In this document: positions 44,198 to 52,669 of the stretch, one piece after another
Numbering within the stretch: position 1 is the stretch's first letter
Layout of the letters: every line of letters begins with the position of its first letter
Source of the DNA: Burkholderia cepacia
GTDB lineage: Bacteria; Pseudomonadota; Gammaproteobacteria; Burkholderiales; Burkholderiaceae
DNA: 64,000 nucleotides
Direction: 5' to 3'
Assembly (NCBI RefSeq): GCF_001039005.1
Contig: NZ_LDWR01000058.1
Coordinates: 94,465-158,464, forward strand
Notes under the pieces: generated by a model
What the model was told of the DNA's origin: nothing
The model's database searches: none
What the model saw: the letters and a program-made list of their open reading frames with translations, nothing else
Program-made: the position numbers and the translations under genes

Positions 44198-45034
44198 TCA
44201 CGTCACCGCGCGCCGCGCATTGCGGCCGCGCAGCCATTCGAGCGCGAGCAGCAGGCTCGTCGAGAAGATGATCAGGATCGTCGCGAGCGCGGCGATCGTC
44301 GGGCTGATGTTCTCGCGAATGCCCGTGAACATCTGGCGCGGCAGCGTCGTCTGGTCGGCGCCCGCGAGGAACAGCGTGACGACGACCTCGTCGAACGACG
44401 TCGCGAACGCGAACAGCGCGCCCGACATCACGCCCGGCGCGATCACCGGCAGCGTCACGCGGAAGAAGGTCGACACGGGATTCGCGCCGAGCGACAGGCT
44501 CGCGCGCACGAGGTTCTGGTTGAAGCCCTGCAGCGTCGCGGCGACCGTCGTCACGACGAACGGCACGCCGAGCGCCGCGTGCGCGGCGATCAGCCCCGTG
44601 TAGGTATTCGCGAGCCCGAGCGGCGCGAAGAACAGGTACATGCCGACGCCGACCACGACGACCGGCACGATCATCGGCGACAGCAGCACGGCCATCAGCA
44701 GCCCCTTGCCGCGGAAGTCGGCCTTCGTGAGACCGATCGCGGCGAGCGTGCCGAGCACGGTCGCGACGACGGTCGCCGACGGCGCGACGATGAAGCTGTT
44801 CTTCGCAGCCATCCGCCACTCGTCCGACGCGATCAGGTTCTCGTACCAGCGCGTCGAGAAGCCCGGGATCGGATAAACGAGGAACGTGCTCGACGAGAAC
44901 GACAGCGGCACGATCGCGAGCACCGGCAGGATCAGGTACAGCAGCGTCAGCACGACGAGCACGCGCAACGCGACGTACCACGCGCGCTCGACGAACGACA
45001 TGTGCGGCGCGAACAGCGGCCTGGCGAGTTTCAT
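44198..45034 (-). CDS. ABC transporter permease, PotC/PotI-like
   Basis: 278 residues with about six membrane helices. The EAA loop is RASLSLGANPVSTFFRVTLP, followed by VIAPGVMSGALFAFATSFDE. It is the second permease of a polyamine-type importer and follows the first permease by 37 bp. The order in transcription is ATPase, binding protein, permease 1, permease 2. Confidence 0.93.
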   Translation of the reverse strand: MKLARPLFAPHMSFVERAWYVALRVLVVLTLLYLILPVLAIVPLSFSSSTFLVYPIPGFSTRWYENLIASDEWRMAAKNSFIVAPSATVVATVLGTLAAIGLTKADFRGKGLLMAVLLSPMIVPVVVVGVGMYLFFAPLGLANTYTGLIAAHAALGVPFVVTTVAATLQGFNQNLVRASLSLGANPVSTFFRVTLPVIAPGVMSGALFAFATSFDEVVVTLFLAGADQTTLPRQMFTGIRENISPTIAALATILIIFSTSLLLALEWLRGRNARRAVT

Positions 45035-45071
45035 GGTCGGATTCCCTTTCCCGTTTCCTGGTGCGCGGCGC

Positions 45072-46328
45072 TCAGCCGAGGCTCACGTTCGTGCGCGTGA
45101 AGCGCCCGTACACCGCGTACAGCACGAGCGTCGCCGCGAGCAGTAGCCCGCCGAGCGCGCACGCCATGCCCCAGTTGATCGTCACGTTCGTGAAGTACGC
45201 GACGTAGTAGCTGACCATCTGGTCGTTCGGCCCGCCGAGCAGCGCGGGCGTGATGTAGTAGCCGATCGCGAGGATGAACACGAGCAGCGCGCCCGCGCCG
45301 ACACCCGGATAGGTCTGCGGCACGTACACGCGCCAGAACGCGGCGAACGGGTGGCTGCCGAGCGACACGGCCGCGCGCTGGTAGGTCGGCGGGATCGACT
45401 TCATCACGCTGTACAGCGGCAGGATCATGAACGGCAGCAGGATGTGCGTCATCGAGATGTACACGCCGACGCGGTTGAACAGCAGCGTCAGCGGATGCGA
45501 GATCAGCCCGCTGCCGATCAGCGCCTTGTTGATGAGCCCTTCGCTCTGCAGCAGCACGATCCACGCGGCGACGCGCACGAGCACCGAGGTCCAGAACGGA
45601 ATCAGCACGAGGATCATCACGAGGTTCGCGCGCCGCTCCGACAGCGTCGAGATCCAGTACGCAAGCGGATAGCCGAGCAGCAGCGCGAACAGCGTGACGG
45701 CAACGCCGATCACGAACGTGCGGCCGAAGATCGCGAGGTAGATCGACTGGTCGGGATCGGCCTGCACGAGATGGCCGAAGCCGTCCTGCTTGTGGTCGAG
45801 CGCGGCGAGCAGGTAGAACGGCGACGTCTGGCTGCCGTTCTTCGCGATCGACTGCCAGTACGCAACGTCGCCCCAGCGCGCGTCGAGGTCGATGATTTTC
45901 TCGCGCGTCTGCGCGGGCGTCAGCGCCACGTCGTTGTCGCCCTTTAGCGGCATCGCGCGCGCTGTCTTCGCGACGAGCGAGCGATAGCCCGGAATTTCGG
46001 TGTTCAGCCGCCGCGCGAGCGCGCCCATCGCCTCGCTGTCGGCCACCTTCGTCATGTCGGCCGCGAGCGCGACGTATGCGGCATCGGCCGGCGGCGCCTT
46101 GCGGTCCCAGCCCGACAACGCGGCGATCGTGTTCGGCAGCGCGGTCGCGATCTCGGGGTTCTGCACCGCGCGCGTGAGCAGCGTGCCGATCGGCACGACG
46201 AAGATCAGCAGCAGGAAAATCGCGAGCGGCGCGACCAGCAGCAACGCCATCGTGCGCTTGCGGGCCTCGGCGGCCTTCAGCTCGCGCTTGAGCGCGGCGG
46301 TCGACGGCGAGGAAGGCGCGATCGTCAT
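45072..46328 (-). CDS. ABC transporter permease, PotB/PotH-like, with large periplasmic insert
   Basis: 418 residues from the ATG at 46328. An in-frame TTG at 46337 is better spaced from GGAGAG and may be the true start. The EAA loop is RAAVSLGSHPFAAFWRVYVP. Between helix 1 (about 27-50) and helix 2 (about 200-220) lies a soluble segment of some 150 residues, making the protein much longer than the typical 280-310-residue PotB. The insert is hydrophilic and likely faces the periplasm, where it could touch the binding protein. Confidence 0.92.
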   Translation of the reverse strand: MTIAPSSPSTAALKRELKAAEARKRTMALLLVAPLAIFLLLIFVVPIGTLLTRAVQNPEIATALPNTIAALSGWDRKAPPADAAYVALAADMTKVADSEAMGALARRLNTEIPGYRSLVAKTARAMPLKGDNDVALTPAQTREKIIDLDARWGDVAYWQSIAKNGSQTSPFYLLAALDHKQDGFGHLVQADPDQSIYLAIFGRTFVIGVAVTLFALLLGYPLAYWISTLSERRANLVMILVLIPFWTSVLVRVAAWIVLLQSEGLINKALIGSGLISHPLTLLFNRVGVYISMTHILLPFMILPLYSVMKSIPPTYQRAAVSLGSHPFAAFWRVYVPQTYPGVGAGALLVFILAIGYYITPALLGGPNDQMVSYYVAYFTNVTINWGMACALGGLLLAATLVLYAVYGRFTRTNVSLG

Positions 46329-46427
46329 CGTATTCAACGGTTCTCTCCGGCCGGGCACGCTCCGGCGGAATGCCGCGCGACGCGAATGACGCGCCGCGCG
46401 GCCGGTTGCATCAGGATGCCTGAACGG

Positions 46428-47474
46428 TTACTTCGTCGCCCACGCGGTGAAACGCTGCTCGAGCTCGTCGCTGTGGTCGGTCCAGAAGCCGATATCCTCC
46501 AGCACCGCGCTCTTGCCGTTGGCCGGCGAGTTCGGCAGGTTCGCAAGCGTCTTGGCATCGAGCGACTTGATCGCCGCGATGTTCGCGGGGCCGTACGCGA
46601 TGTGCTGCGCATACGCCTGCTGCGGCTTCGGTGTCAGCGAATACGCGATGTACTGCTCGGCCAGCGCCTTGTTCGGCGAGCCCTTCGGAATCGCCCAGTA
46701 GTCGAGGTCGTAGATGCTGCCGTTCCACACCACCTTCAGGTTCTTGCCTTCCTTCTGCGCGGCGTCGATGCGGCCGTTGTACGCGGTCGACATCACGACG
46801 TCGCCGGCGACCAGGAACTGCGGCGGCTGCGCGCCCGCTTCCCACCACTGGATGTACGGCTTCAGTTCGTCGAGCTTCTTGAACGCGCGGTCCTGGCCGG
46901 CCTTCGTGCCGAGCACCTTGTACACGTCCTTCGTCGCGACGCCGTCGGCCATCAGCGCGAATTCGAGGTTATAGCGCGCGCCCTTGCGCATCCCGCGCTT
47001 GCCCGGGAATTTCTTCACGTTCCAGAAATCGGCCCAGCCGGTCGGTGCCGACTTCAGCTTGTCCGCGTTGTACGACAGCGCCGTCGACCACACGAAGAAG
47101 CCGACGCCGCACACCTGCGGCGATTCCGGAATCAGGTCGGACTTCTTCGCGATCTTCGACCAGTCGAGCTTCTCGTACAGCCCTTCGTCGCAGCCGCGGT
47201 TCAGGTCGCCCGATTCGACTTCGACCACGTCCCAGTTGACGTGCTTCGCCTCGACCATCGCCTTCACTTTCGCCTGCTCGCCGTTGTATTCCACGGCGGT
47301 GACCTTGTTGCCGGTCGCCTTCTCGAACGGCTGGTTGAACGCGGCCTTCTGCGCGTCGCCGTTCGCGCCGCCGAAGTTGACGACCGTGAGCTCGGCGGCC
47401 GAAGCCGATGCGCCGACTACGGCGAGCGCCAGTGCCAGCGCGGTGCGACGCGCGGTAAAGCTTGCTCGGTTCAT
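46428..47474 (-). CDS. ABC transporter periplasmic substrate-binding protein, PotD/PotF-like
   Basis: 348 residues with a signal peptide cleaved near SASAAEL and a GGAGAGGAA ribosome-binding site. The mature part starts LTVVNFGGANGDAQKAAFNQ and has WDVVEVESGDLNRGCDEGL and WFN-type lobes of the extracellular solute-binding family 1/8. The family takes up spermidine, putrescine or related amines; the ligand cannot be decided by eye. Confidence 0.92.
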   Translation of the reverse strand: MNRASFTARRTALALALAVVGASASAAELTVVNFGGANGDAQKAAFNQPFEKATGNKVTAVEYNGEQAKVKAMVEAKHVNWDVVEVESGDLNRGCDEGLYEKLDWSKIAKKSDLIPESPQVCGVGFFVWSTALSYNADKLKSAPTGWADFWNVKKFPGKRGMRKGARYNLEFALMADGVATKDVYKVLGTKAGQDRAFKKLDELKPYIQWWEAGAQPPQFLVAGDVVMSTAYNGRIDAAQKEGKNLKVVWNGSIYDLDYWAIPKGSPNKALAEQYIAYSLTPKPQQAYAQHIAYGPANIAAIKSLDAKTLANLPNSPANGKSAVLEDIGFWTDHSDELEQRFTAWATK

Positions 47475-47551
47475 GGTGGTTCCTCTCCTCTCGTGGTGGA
47501 AGTGGGCAGTTGTTGTTGACGACGTGCTACGGAAAATCAGGGAAGCCATAC

Positions 47552-48658
47552 TCAAGCGAACACGCGCAGGTGCTCGGGCGCGAACGCGAGCGAGACCGGC
47601 GCGCCGGGCGAGAACGCGTCGAGCGCGCCGGTGCCGAGCGGCACCTTCACGAAACATTCGTCCTGGCCCGGCAGCGCGCAGCGCATGCGCACGTGATCGC
47701 CGAAATAGATGAGGCTGCGCGCCTCGCCGCTCAGCCGGTTGGCGGCGGCGCCGTTCGCGTGCCCGTTCGCGCCGTGCGCGGCGAGGCTCATGCGTTCGGG
47801 GCGGATACACGCGACGGCCGACGCGCCCTCGGCCGCATCGCCGATATGGCGGCCGACGAGCTTCGTGCCGTCGTCGAGCCGGAACTCGCAGAACTCGCCG
47901 TCGACGCGCGCGATGGTGCCGCGCAGCCGGTTGCTGTCGCCGATGAAGTTCGCGACGAATTCGTTGCACGGCGATTCGTACAGGCGGTCGACGGTGTCGA
48001 GCTGCTGCACGATGCCCTTGTCGAACACGGCGACGCGATCGGACATCGTCAGCGCCTCGCCCTGGTCGTGCGTCACGTACACGAAGGTCACGCCGAGCTT
48101 TTCGTGCAGCGCCTTCAGTTCGTATTGCATGTGTTCGCGCAGCTGCTTGTCGAGCGCGCCGAGCGGCTCGTCCATCAGCACGAGCTTCGGCTCGAATACG
48201 AGCGCCCGCGCCAGCGCGATACGCTGCTGCTGGCCGCCCGACAGCTGCGCCGGATAGCGTTTCGCGAAGCGCTCCATCTGCACCATCTTCAGCGCGTGCG
48301 CGACGCGCTCCGCGCGCTCGGCGGCCGGCAGCTTGCGCACAGTCAGCGGATACGCGACGTTCTGCTCGACCGTCAGGTGCGGAAACAGCGCGTAGTTCTG
48401 GAACACCATGCCGATGTTGCGCTTGTGCGGCGGCACGTTGTTCAGCAGCTCGCCGTCGAGGCGAATCTCGCCGCCCGTCGGAAACTCGAAGCCGGCCAGC
48501 ATCATCAGGCAGGTCGTCTTGCCCGAGCCCGACGGCCCGAGCAGCGTCAGGAATTCCCCCTGGTGGATATCGAGGTCGAGCGATTTGACGACCAGCGTCT
48601 CGCCGTCGTAGGTCTTCCGCACGCCGCGAAAGCTGACGATCACATCATCGGACTTCAT
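47552..48658 (-). CDS. ABC transporter ATP-binding protein, PotA/PotG-like
   Basis: 368 residues from the ATG at 48658 (AGGGGA ribosome-binding site). Walker A is GPSGSGKT, the signature LSGGQQQR, Walker B LVLMDEP, and the switch histidine in VTHDQGEA. A C-terminal TOBE domain follows (about 285-368). It powers the importer encoded downstream and is divergent from a MocR-type regulator 108 bp away. Confidence 0.95.
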   Translation of the reverse strand: MKSDDVIVSFRGVRKTYDGETLVVKSLDLDIHQGEFLTLLGPSGSGKTTCLMMLAGFEFPTGGEIRLDGELLNNVPPHKRNIGMVFQNYALFPHLTVEQNVAYPLTVRKLPAAERAERVAHALKMVQMERFAKRYPAQLSGGQQQRIALARALVFEPKLVLMDEPLGALDKQLREHMQYELKALHEKLGVTFVYVTHDQGEALTMSDRVAVFDKGIVQQLDTVDRLYESPCNEFVANFIGDSNRLRGTIARVDGEFCEFRLDDGTKLVGRHIGDAAEGASAVACIRPERMSLAAHGANGHANGAAANRLSGEARSLIYFGDHVRMRCALPGQDECFVKVPLGTGALDAFSPGAPVSLAFAPEHLRVFA

Positions 48659-48721
48659 CGTGGCTGTCCCCTTGCTTCGCGACAATTGATTTTGAGATGC
48701 GAGCCACTATACGGCGCACAC

Positions 48722-48740
48722 GGTTCTACAATAGGGAACC
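48722..48740. promoter_or_regulatory. inverted repeat GGTTC-N9-GAACC between pot-like operon and mocR
   Basis: Short 5-bp arms within the 108-bp divergent region, next to a TAGTAGGACCA element that also serves as ribosome-binding site for the regulator. Likely part of a MocR-type site. Confidence 0.3.
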
Positions 48741-48766
48741 ATTTCAATATTACTAGTAGGACCACT

Positions 48767-50287
48767 TTGGATACCGTGATCCTCGCCGACTGGCTCTCCG
48801 CTCGCCTCGACCGTGGCTCGTCCGAGCCGATGTACCGGCAGTTGCTGCAGCAGATGCAGCAAGCCATCCTGACCGGGGAATTAGGGCCAGGAACGAAACT
48901 ACCCAGTTCCCGCACGCTCGCGGCGGACCTGTCGATCGCGCGCAATACCGTGCTGCACGTGTACGACCAGCTGACGGCCGAAGGCTACGTGCTGACGACG
49001 ACCGGCAGCGGCACCTATGTGGCCGACACGCGGCCGGACGCCGCCGCGATCCAGGCGCCGGGCGCCGCGCCGCCGCCGACGGACGCAGATGAACCGGCGC
49101 CGGACGCACAGGGCAGCCTGTCGATGCGCGGCCGGCAATTGATCGAGCACGCGGGGGTGTCGCGGCGCCAGTGGGGCGCGTTCATGCCGGGCGTACCGGA
49201 CGTGTCGGAATTTCCGAGCCGCACGTGGAGCCGCCTGCAGGCGCGGCTGTGGAAGGAGGCGAACCCCGAGTTGCTGACCTATGCGCCGGGCGGCGGCTAC
49301 CGGCCATTGCGGCGCGCGCTCGCCGATTACCTGCGCGTCGCGCGCTCGGTCAAATGCTCGCCGGACCAGGTGATCATCACCACCGGCATTCACCAGTCGA
49401 TCGATCTCGCGGTGCGGCTGCTGTCCGACATCGGCGATCGCGCGTGGGTCGAGGAACCGTGTTACTGGGGCGTGCGCAGCGTACTGCAGGCGGCCGGCCT
49501 CACACTCGCGCCGGTGCCGGTCGACCAGGAAGGGCTCGATCCGCGTGCCAGCGACATGCAGCATCCGCCGCGCCTCGTGCTCGTCACGCCGTCGCATCAG
49601 TACCCGCTCGGCATGGTGATGAGCCTCGCGCGGCGCCGGATGCTGCTCGAATACGCGCGCCAGCACCGCTGCTGGATCATCGAGGACGACTACGACAGCG
49701 AATTCCGCTATGGCAGCCGGCCGCTCGCGTCGTTGCAGGGGCTCGACGACGGCGGCCGCGTGATTTACGTCGGCAGCCTCGGCAAGATGCTGTTCCCGGG
49801 GCTGCGGATGGGCTACATGGTCGTGCCCGAGCATCTGGTCGACACGTTCCGCACGGGGCTGTCGGAGTTGTATCGCGAGGGCCAGCTGATGCAGCAGGCC
49901 GTGCTCGCCGAATTCATCATGGACGGTCACCTGACTTCGCACGTCAGGCGGATGCGCACGCTGTACGGCGAGCGCCGGCAACTGATGATCGACGCGATCC
50001 GCGCGCGCTTCGGCAACGCGCTGCCCGTGATGGGCGACGAGGCCGGCCTGCATCTGGTGCTCGGCCTGCCGGACGCCTGCGACGATCGCGCGGTCACGCA
50101 GAGCGCGTTCGATGCGGGCGTGATCGTGCGCCCGCTCACCAGCTACTACAGCCGCCAGGACACCGCGCGGCGCGGCCTGCTGCTCGGCTATGCGTGCGTC
50201 GCGCACGAAGGCATCGGGCCCGCGTTCGACACGCTCGCGGATACCATCGAGCAACATCTGCCGCGACACATCACGCGCGCGGCATAG
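48767..50287 (+). CDS. MocR-family regulator (GntR winged helix fused to a class I aminotransferase fold)
   Basis: 506 residues from a TTG at 48767, which has AGTAGGA at good spacing; a GTG at 48776 is the alternative. Winged helix: PMYRQLLQQMQQAILTGELG, LPSSRTLAADLSIARNTVLH. The aminotransferase-like domain has VITTGIHQSIDLAV, IIEDDYDSEFRYG and the PLP lysine in GSLGKMLFPGLRMG. MocR proteins sense amine or amino-acid ligands with PLP and usually control a neighbouring transporter. Here the divergent Pot-type importer is the obvious target. Confidence 0.92.
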   Translation: MDTVILADWLSARLDRGSSEPMYRQLLQQMQQAILTGELGPGTKLPSSRTLAADLSIARNTVLHVYDQLTAEGYVLTTTGSGTYVADTRPDAAAIQAPGAAPPPTDADEPAPDAQGSLSMRGRQLIEHAGVSRRQWGAFMPGVPDVSEFPSRTWSRLQARLWKEANPELLTYAPGGGYRPLRRALADYLRVARSVKCSPDQVIITTGIHQSIDLAVRLLSDIGDRAWVEEPCYWGVRSVLQAAGLTLAPVPVDQEGLDPRASDMQHPPRLVLVTPSHQYPLGMVMSLARRRMLLEYARQHRCWIIEDDYDSEFRYGSRPLASLQGLDDGGRVIYVGSLGKMLFPGLRMGYMVVPEHLVDTFRTGLSELYREGQLMQQAVLAEFIMDGHLTSHVRRMRTLYGERRQLMIDAIRARFGNALPVMGDEAGLHLVLGLPDACDDRAVTQSAFDAGVIVRPLTSYYSRQDTARRGLLLGYACVAHEGIGPAFDTLADTIEQHLPRHITRAA

Positions 50288-50316
50288 GGCCGGTCACGCG
50301 CGGCGCGCCGCCCGCG

Positions 50317-51351
50317 TCACTGCGCGCTGCCCGCGCCGCGATCGAGCGATGCCGCCCGCACGGCCTCACCGGGTTTCGTGAACACGCGCTGTCGTAACGC
50401 GGCGATCTGTGCATCGCGATCCTGCGGCGACAGGCCGGCCGACTCGATCTGCGCACGCTGCGCCGCATAGTCCGCGTAGCGGCTCTGCCACGATGCGTTG
50501 TCCTGCTGCATCTGCGCGACGCGCGCGGCGGCTTCCGGGCCGAGCGTCTGCGTCAGTTGCGCGCGCATCGCATCGGGCGTCGCGCCGCCCTTCTGCAATT
50601 GCGCGATCTGGTCGATCGCGGCCCGCTGCTGGTCGACCCGCTGCTGCGCGGCGCGCTCGTCGGCCGGCATCTGCTGCTCGAGCGCCGCGAGCCGCTCGGC
50701 CTTCTGCGCATCCGTCAGCGTGCGATCCTGTGCGATCTTCAATCGCGCGAGATCGTAGCGCTGCCGCCACTGCTCCGCGCCGAAAAACGGCTGGCTCCAG
50801 TCGCCGAGCGTGCGGTATGCGATCGACGCGCGCTGGTCGAGCGCGAGCTGCAGCGCGCCCAGGTCGGACTTGTCGACCGCGCCGGCATCGCGCAACTTCG
50901 CGAGCGCGTCGAGATACGCACGGTACCGGTGCCAGACGTCGAGCGCCTCGGCCTGCGCAACCGTGCCGTCGAGCTGCGCGGCGATCTCGCGTACGACGAA
51001 CGCATCGAGCGCGGCCGCGCTCAGGTCGCTCTGCGCGGTCAGGCAGTAGTCGAAGAAATCGCGCACCACACGCGACTTCGCAAGATGGCCGCCGGCATCG
51101 AGCGGCAGTCGCGGCGCGCTGGAGCCGGCCAGCGACGACGGCAGGCCCGTGCTCGCCGGCATGGCGCCCTGCGGCGGCGCGGCAGCCGCCCCGCCTGCCG
51201 CAGCCGCGTCCGGCAACTCGGCGGCCGTGCCCGTCCCGCGATGCCATCCCGCACCGCTCCACATCGCGACGCCGGCGATCGCCGCCAGCCCCACGACACC
51301 GTAGACCACAGCGCGCCGCGCCAGCGGCGCGCGCCCTTCACGTGCCGTCAT
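50317..51351 (-). CDS. lifO: lipase-specific foldase (lipase chaperone)
   Basis: 344 residues, the family length. An N-terminal membrane anchor (about 13-32) is followed by an Ala/Pro-rich linker. The signature RVVRDFFDYCLTAQSDL matches the conserved R-x-x-F-D-(Y/F)-x-L motif, and the all-helical body wraps the lipase. It starts 3 bp after the lipase stop. It folds pre-lipase in the periplasm before type II secretion. Confidence 0.96.
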   Translation of the reverse strand: MTAREGRAPLARRAVVYGVVGLAAIAGVAMWSGAGWHRGTGTAAELPDAAAAGGAAAAPPQGAMPASTGLPSSLAGSSAPRLPLDAGGHLAKSRVVRDFFDYCLTAQSDLSAAALDAFVVREIAAQLDGTVAQAEALDVWHRYRAYLDALAKLRDAGAVDKSDLGALQLALDQRASIAYRTLGDWSQPFFGAEQWRQRYDLARLKIAQDRTLTDAQKAERLAALEQQMPADERAAQQRVDQQRAAIDQIAQLQKGGATPDAMRAQLTQTLGPEAAARVAQMQQDNASWQSRYADYAAQRAQIESAGLSPQDRDAQIAALRQRVFTKPGEAVRAASLDRGAGSAQ

Positions 51352-51354
51352 CGA

Positions 51355-52449
51355 TCACACGCCCGCGAGCTTCAGCCGGTTCGCATGCGTGCGGATCACC
51401 GCGACCGGATCTTCCGCATTCGCGCCGCGCACGCCGAGCAACTGGTTGATCTCGTCGAGATGGTTCCACTTGTAGCTCGTGCTCAGCACCTGGCCGTACA
51501 ACGCGCTGCACTTCGACACGACTCCGTCGTTCTGGCCCGAACCGCGGTTGATCATCACCGTGCCGGTGCCGAACAGCGCGAGCGTCGACGGGTCGAGTGC
51601 ATTCGCCGGATCGACGAGCGGAATGGTGCTCGTATCCGTCGCACCCGTGACGCCGAACACGGAGATCGTCGGCTGGATCGCGGTGCCGGCCCACGAATAC
51701 AACAGATGCGTGTTGCCGCCGACGGTTTCCGTCGGCGCGCCGGTCTGGCAACTGCCCGGCGCACCGAGGCCCGCGCTCGGGTAGTTCTGGTTGTACGTGG
51801 CGGCCTGCGCGGTCGTCAGCGTCTTCAGCGCAGCGAGCGCGTCCTGGTTCGTGTTGTTGCTGCTGCTCGTGAGGATTCCGAACACATTGACGAACGCGGC
51901 GATCACCGTCGACGACAGCCCGGTCGGATCGTACGCGAGTACGCCCTGCACGAAGTCGGCGAACTCGGAGCCGCGATGCGGCGTGCCGATCGTCGTCACC
52001 GACGCGACCAGATCGGGCGCGACGGCCGCGACATAACGCGACGTCAGCCCGCCCTGGCTGTGACCGACGAGGTTGACCTTGGTCGCCCCCGTCGCGGCGA
52101 GCACCGTCTTCACGTAGGCCAGCAACTGTTCGCCGCGCCCGTTCGGGCCGTCGTCGCTCTGGAAGCCCGACAGGTTCGCGACATAGACGGTCGCGCCATG
52201 CTGCTGCAGGTCCTCCTGGATCCCATACCAGTACTCGAGCACACCTGCGTATTTGTCGGTGCCCGTGAGCCCGTGCACGAGAATGATCGGATAACGCGTC
52301 GCCGCGTAGTTGTCGACGGGCGCACTCGCCGCCATCGCCGCGTGCGTCGTCGCGAGCGTCATCGCCGCGGTCATCCCCGCGAACGGTGCGACGCTCATCG
52401 CGCATGCCACTGCCCCTGCCACCACCCTGGAACGCATCGATCTGGCCAT
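51355..52449 (-). CDS. lipA: secreted triacylglycerol lipase (Burkholderia cepacia type, family I.2)
   Basis: 364 residues: a 44-residue signal peptide and a 320-residue mature enzyme that, from memory, is nearly identical to the structurally known B. cepacia lipase. The start at 52449 has AGGAGA upstream; a longer frame to 52551 is not used. The oxyanion region is VHGLTGTDKY, the nucleophile S87 (mature numbering) is in VGHSQGG, and the Asp and His of the triad lie in QNDGVVSKC and NHLDEINQL regions. Two cysteines can form the family disulfide. Secreted through type II machinery after LifO folding. Confidence 0.97.
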   Translation of the reverse strand: MARSMRSRVVAGAVACAMSVAPFAGMTAAMTLATTHAAMAASAPVDNYAATRYPIILVHGLTGTDKYAGVLEYWYGIQEDLQQHGATVYVANLSGFQSDDGPNGRGEQLLAYVKTVLAATGATKVNLVGHSQGGLTSRYVAAVAPDLVASVTTIGTPHRGSEFADFVQGVLAYDPTGLSSTVIAAFVNVFGILTSSSNNTNQDALAALKTLTTAQAATYNQNYPSAGLGAPGSCQTGAPTETVGGNTHLLYSWAGTAIQPTISVFGVTGATDTSTIPLVDPANALDPSTLALFGTGTVMINRGSGQNDGVVSKCSALYGQVLSTSYKWNHLDEINQLLGVRGANAEDPVAVIRTHANRLKLAGV

Positions 52450-52604
52450 GCATGTTCTCCTGATTATTGTGCTGCCGGTGCGAATGAACTCGAATCGACG
52501 CACGCTGCGCCCTCGTGTGCGCCGTGACCGTCGAATGCGGGAGTGAATCACGAGTCGCGAACGTTTGCGCCCTGACTAGACACGGTTCTCTAATCGGTTG
52601 ACGC

Positions 52605-52626
52605 GCCCCGCCCGTTCGGGCGGGGC
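52605..52626. terminator. hairpin after the copper-receptor gene
   Basis: GCCCCGCCC and GGGCGGGGC pair around a short GTTC loop, between the oprC-like stop (52670, leftward) and the lipase promoter. No T-tract. Confidence 0.4.
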
Positions 52627-52669
52627 CGCGTTCGTGCGCGCGTTTGCTGCAACGCACACGCGCCGCGCG

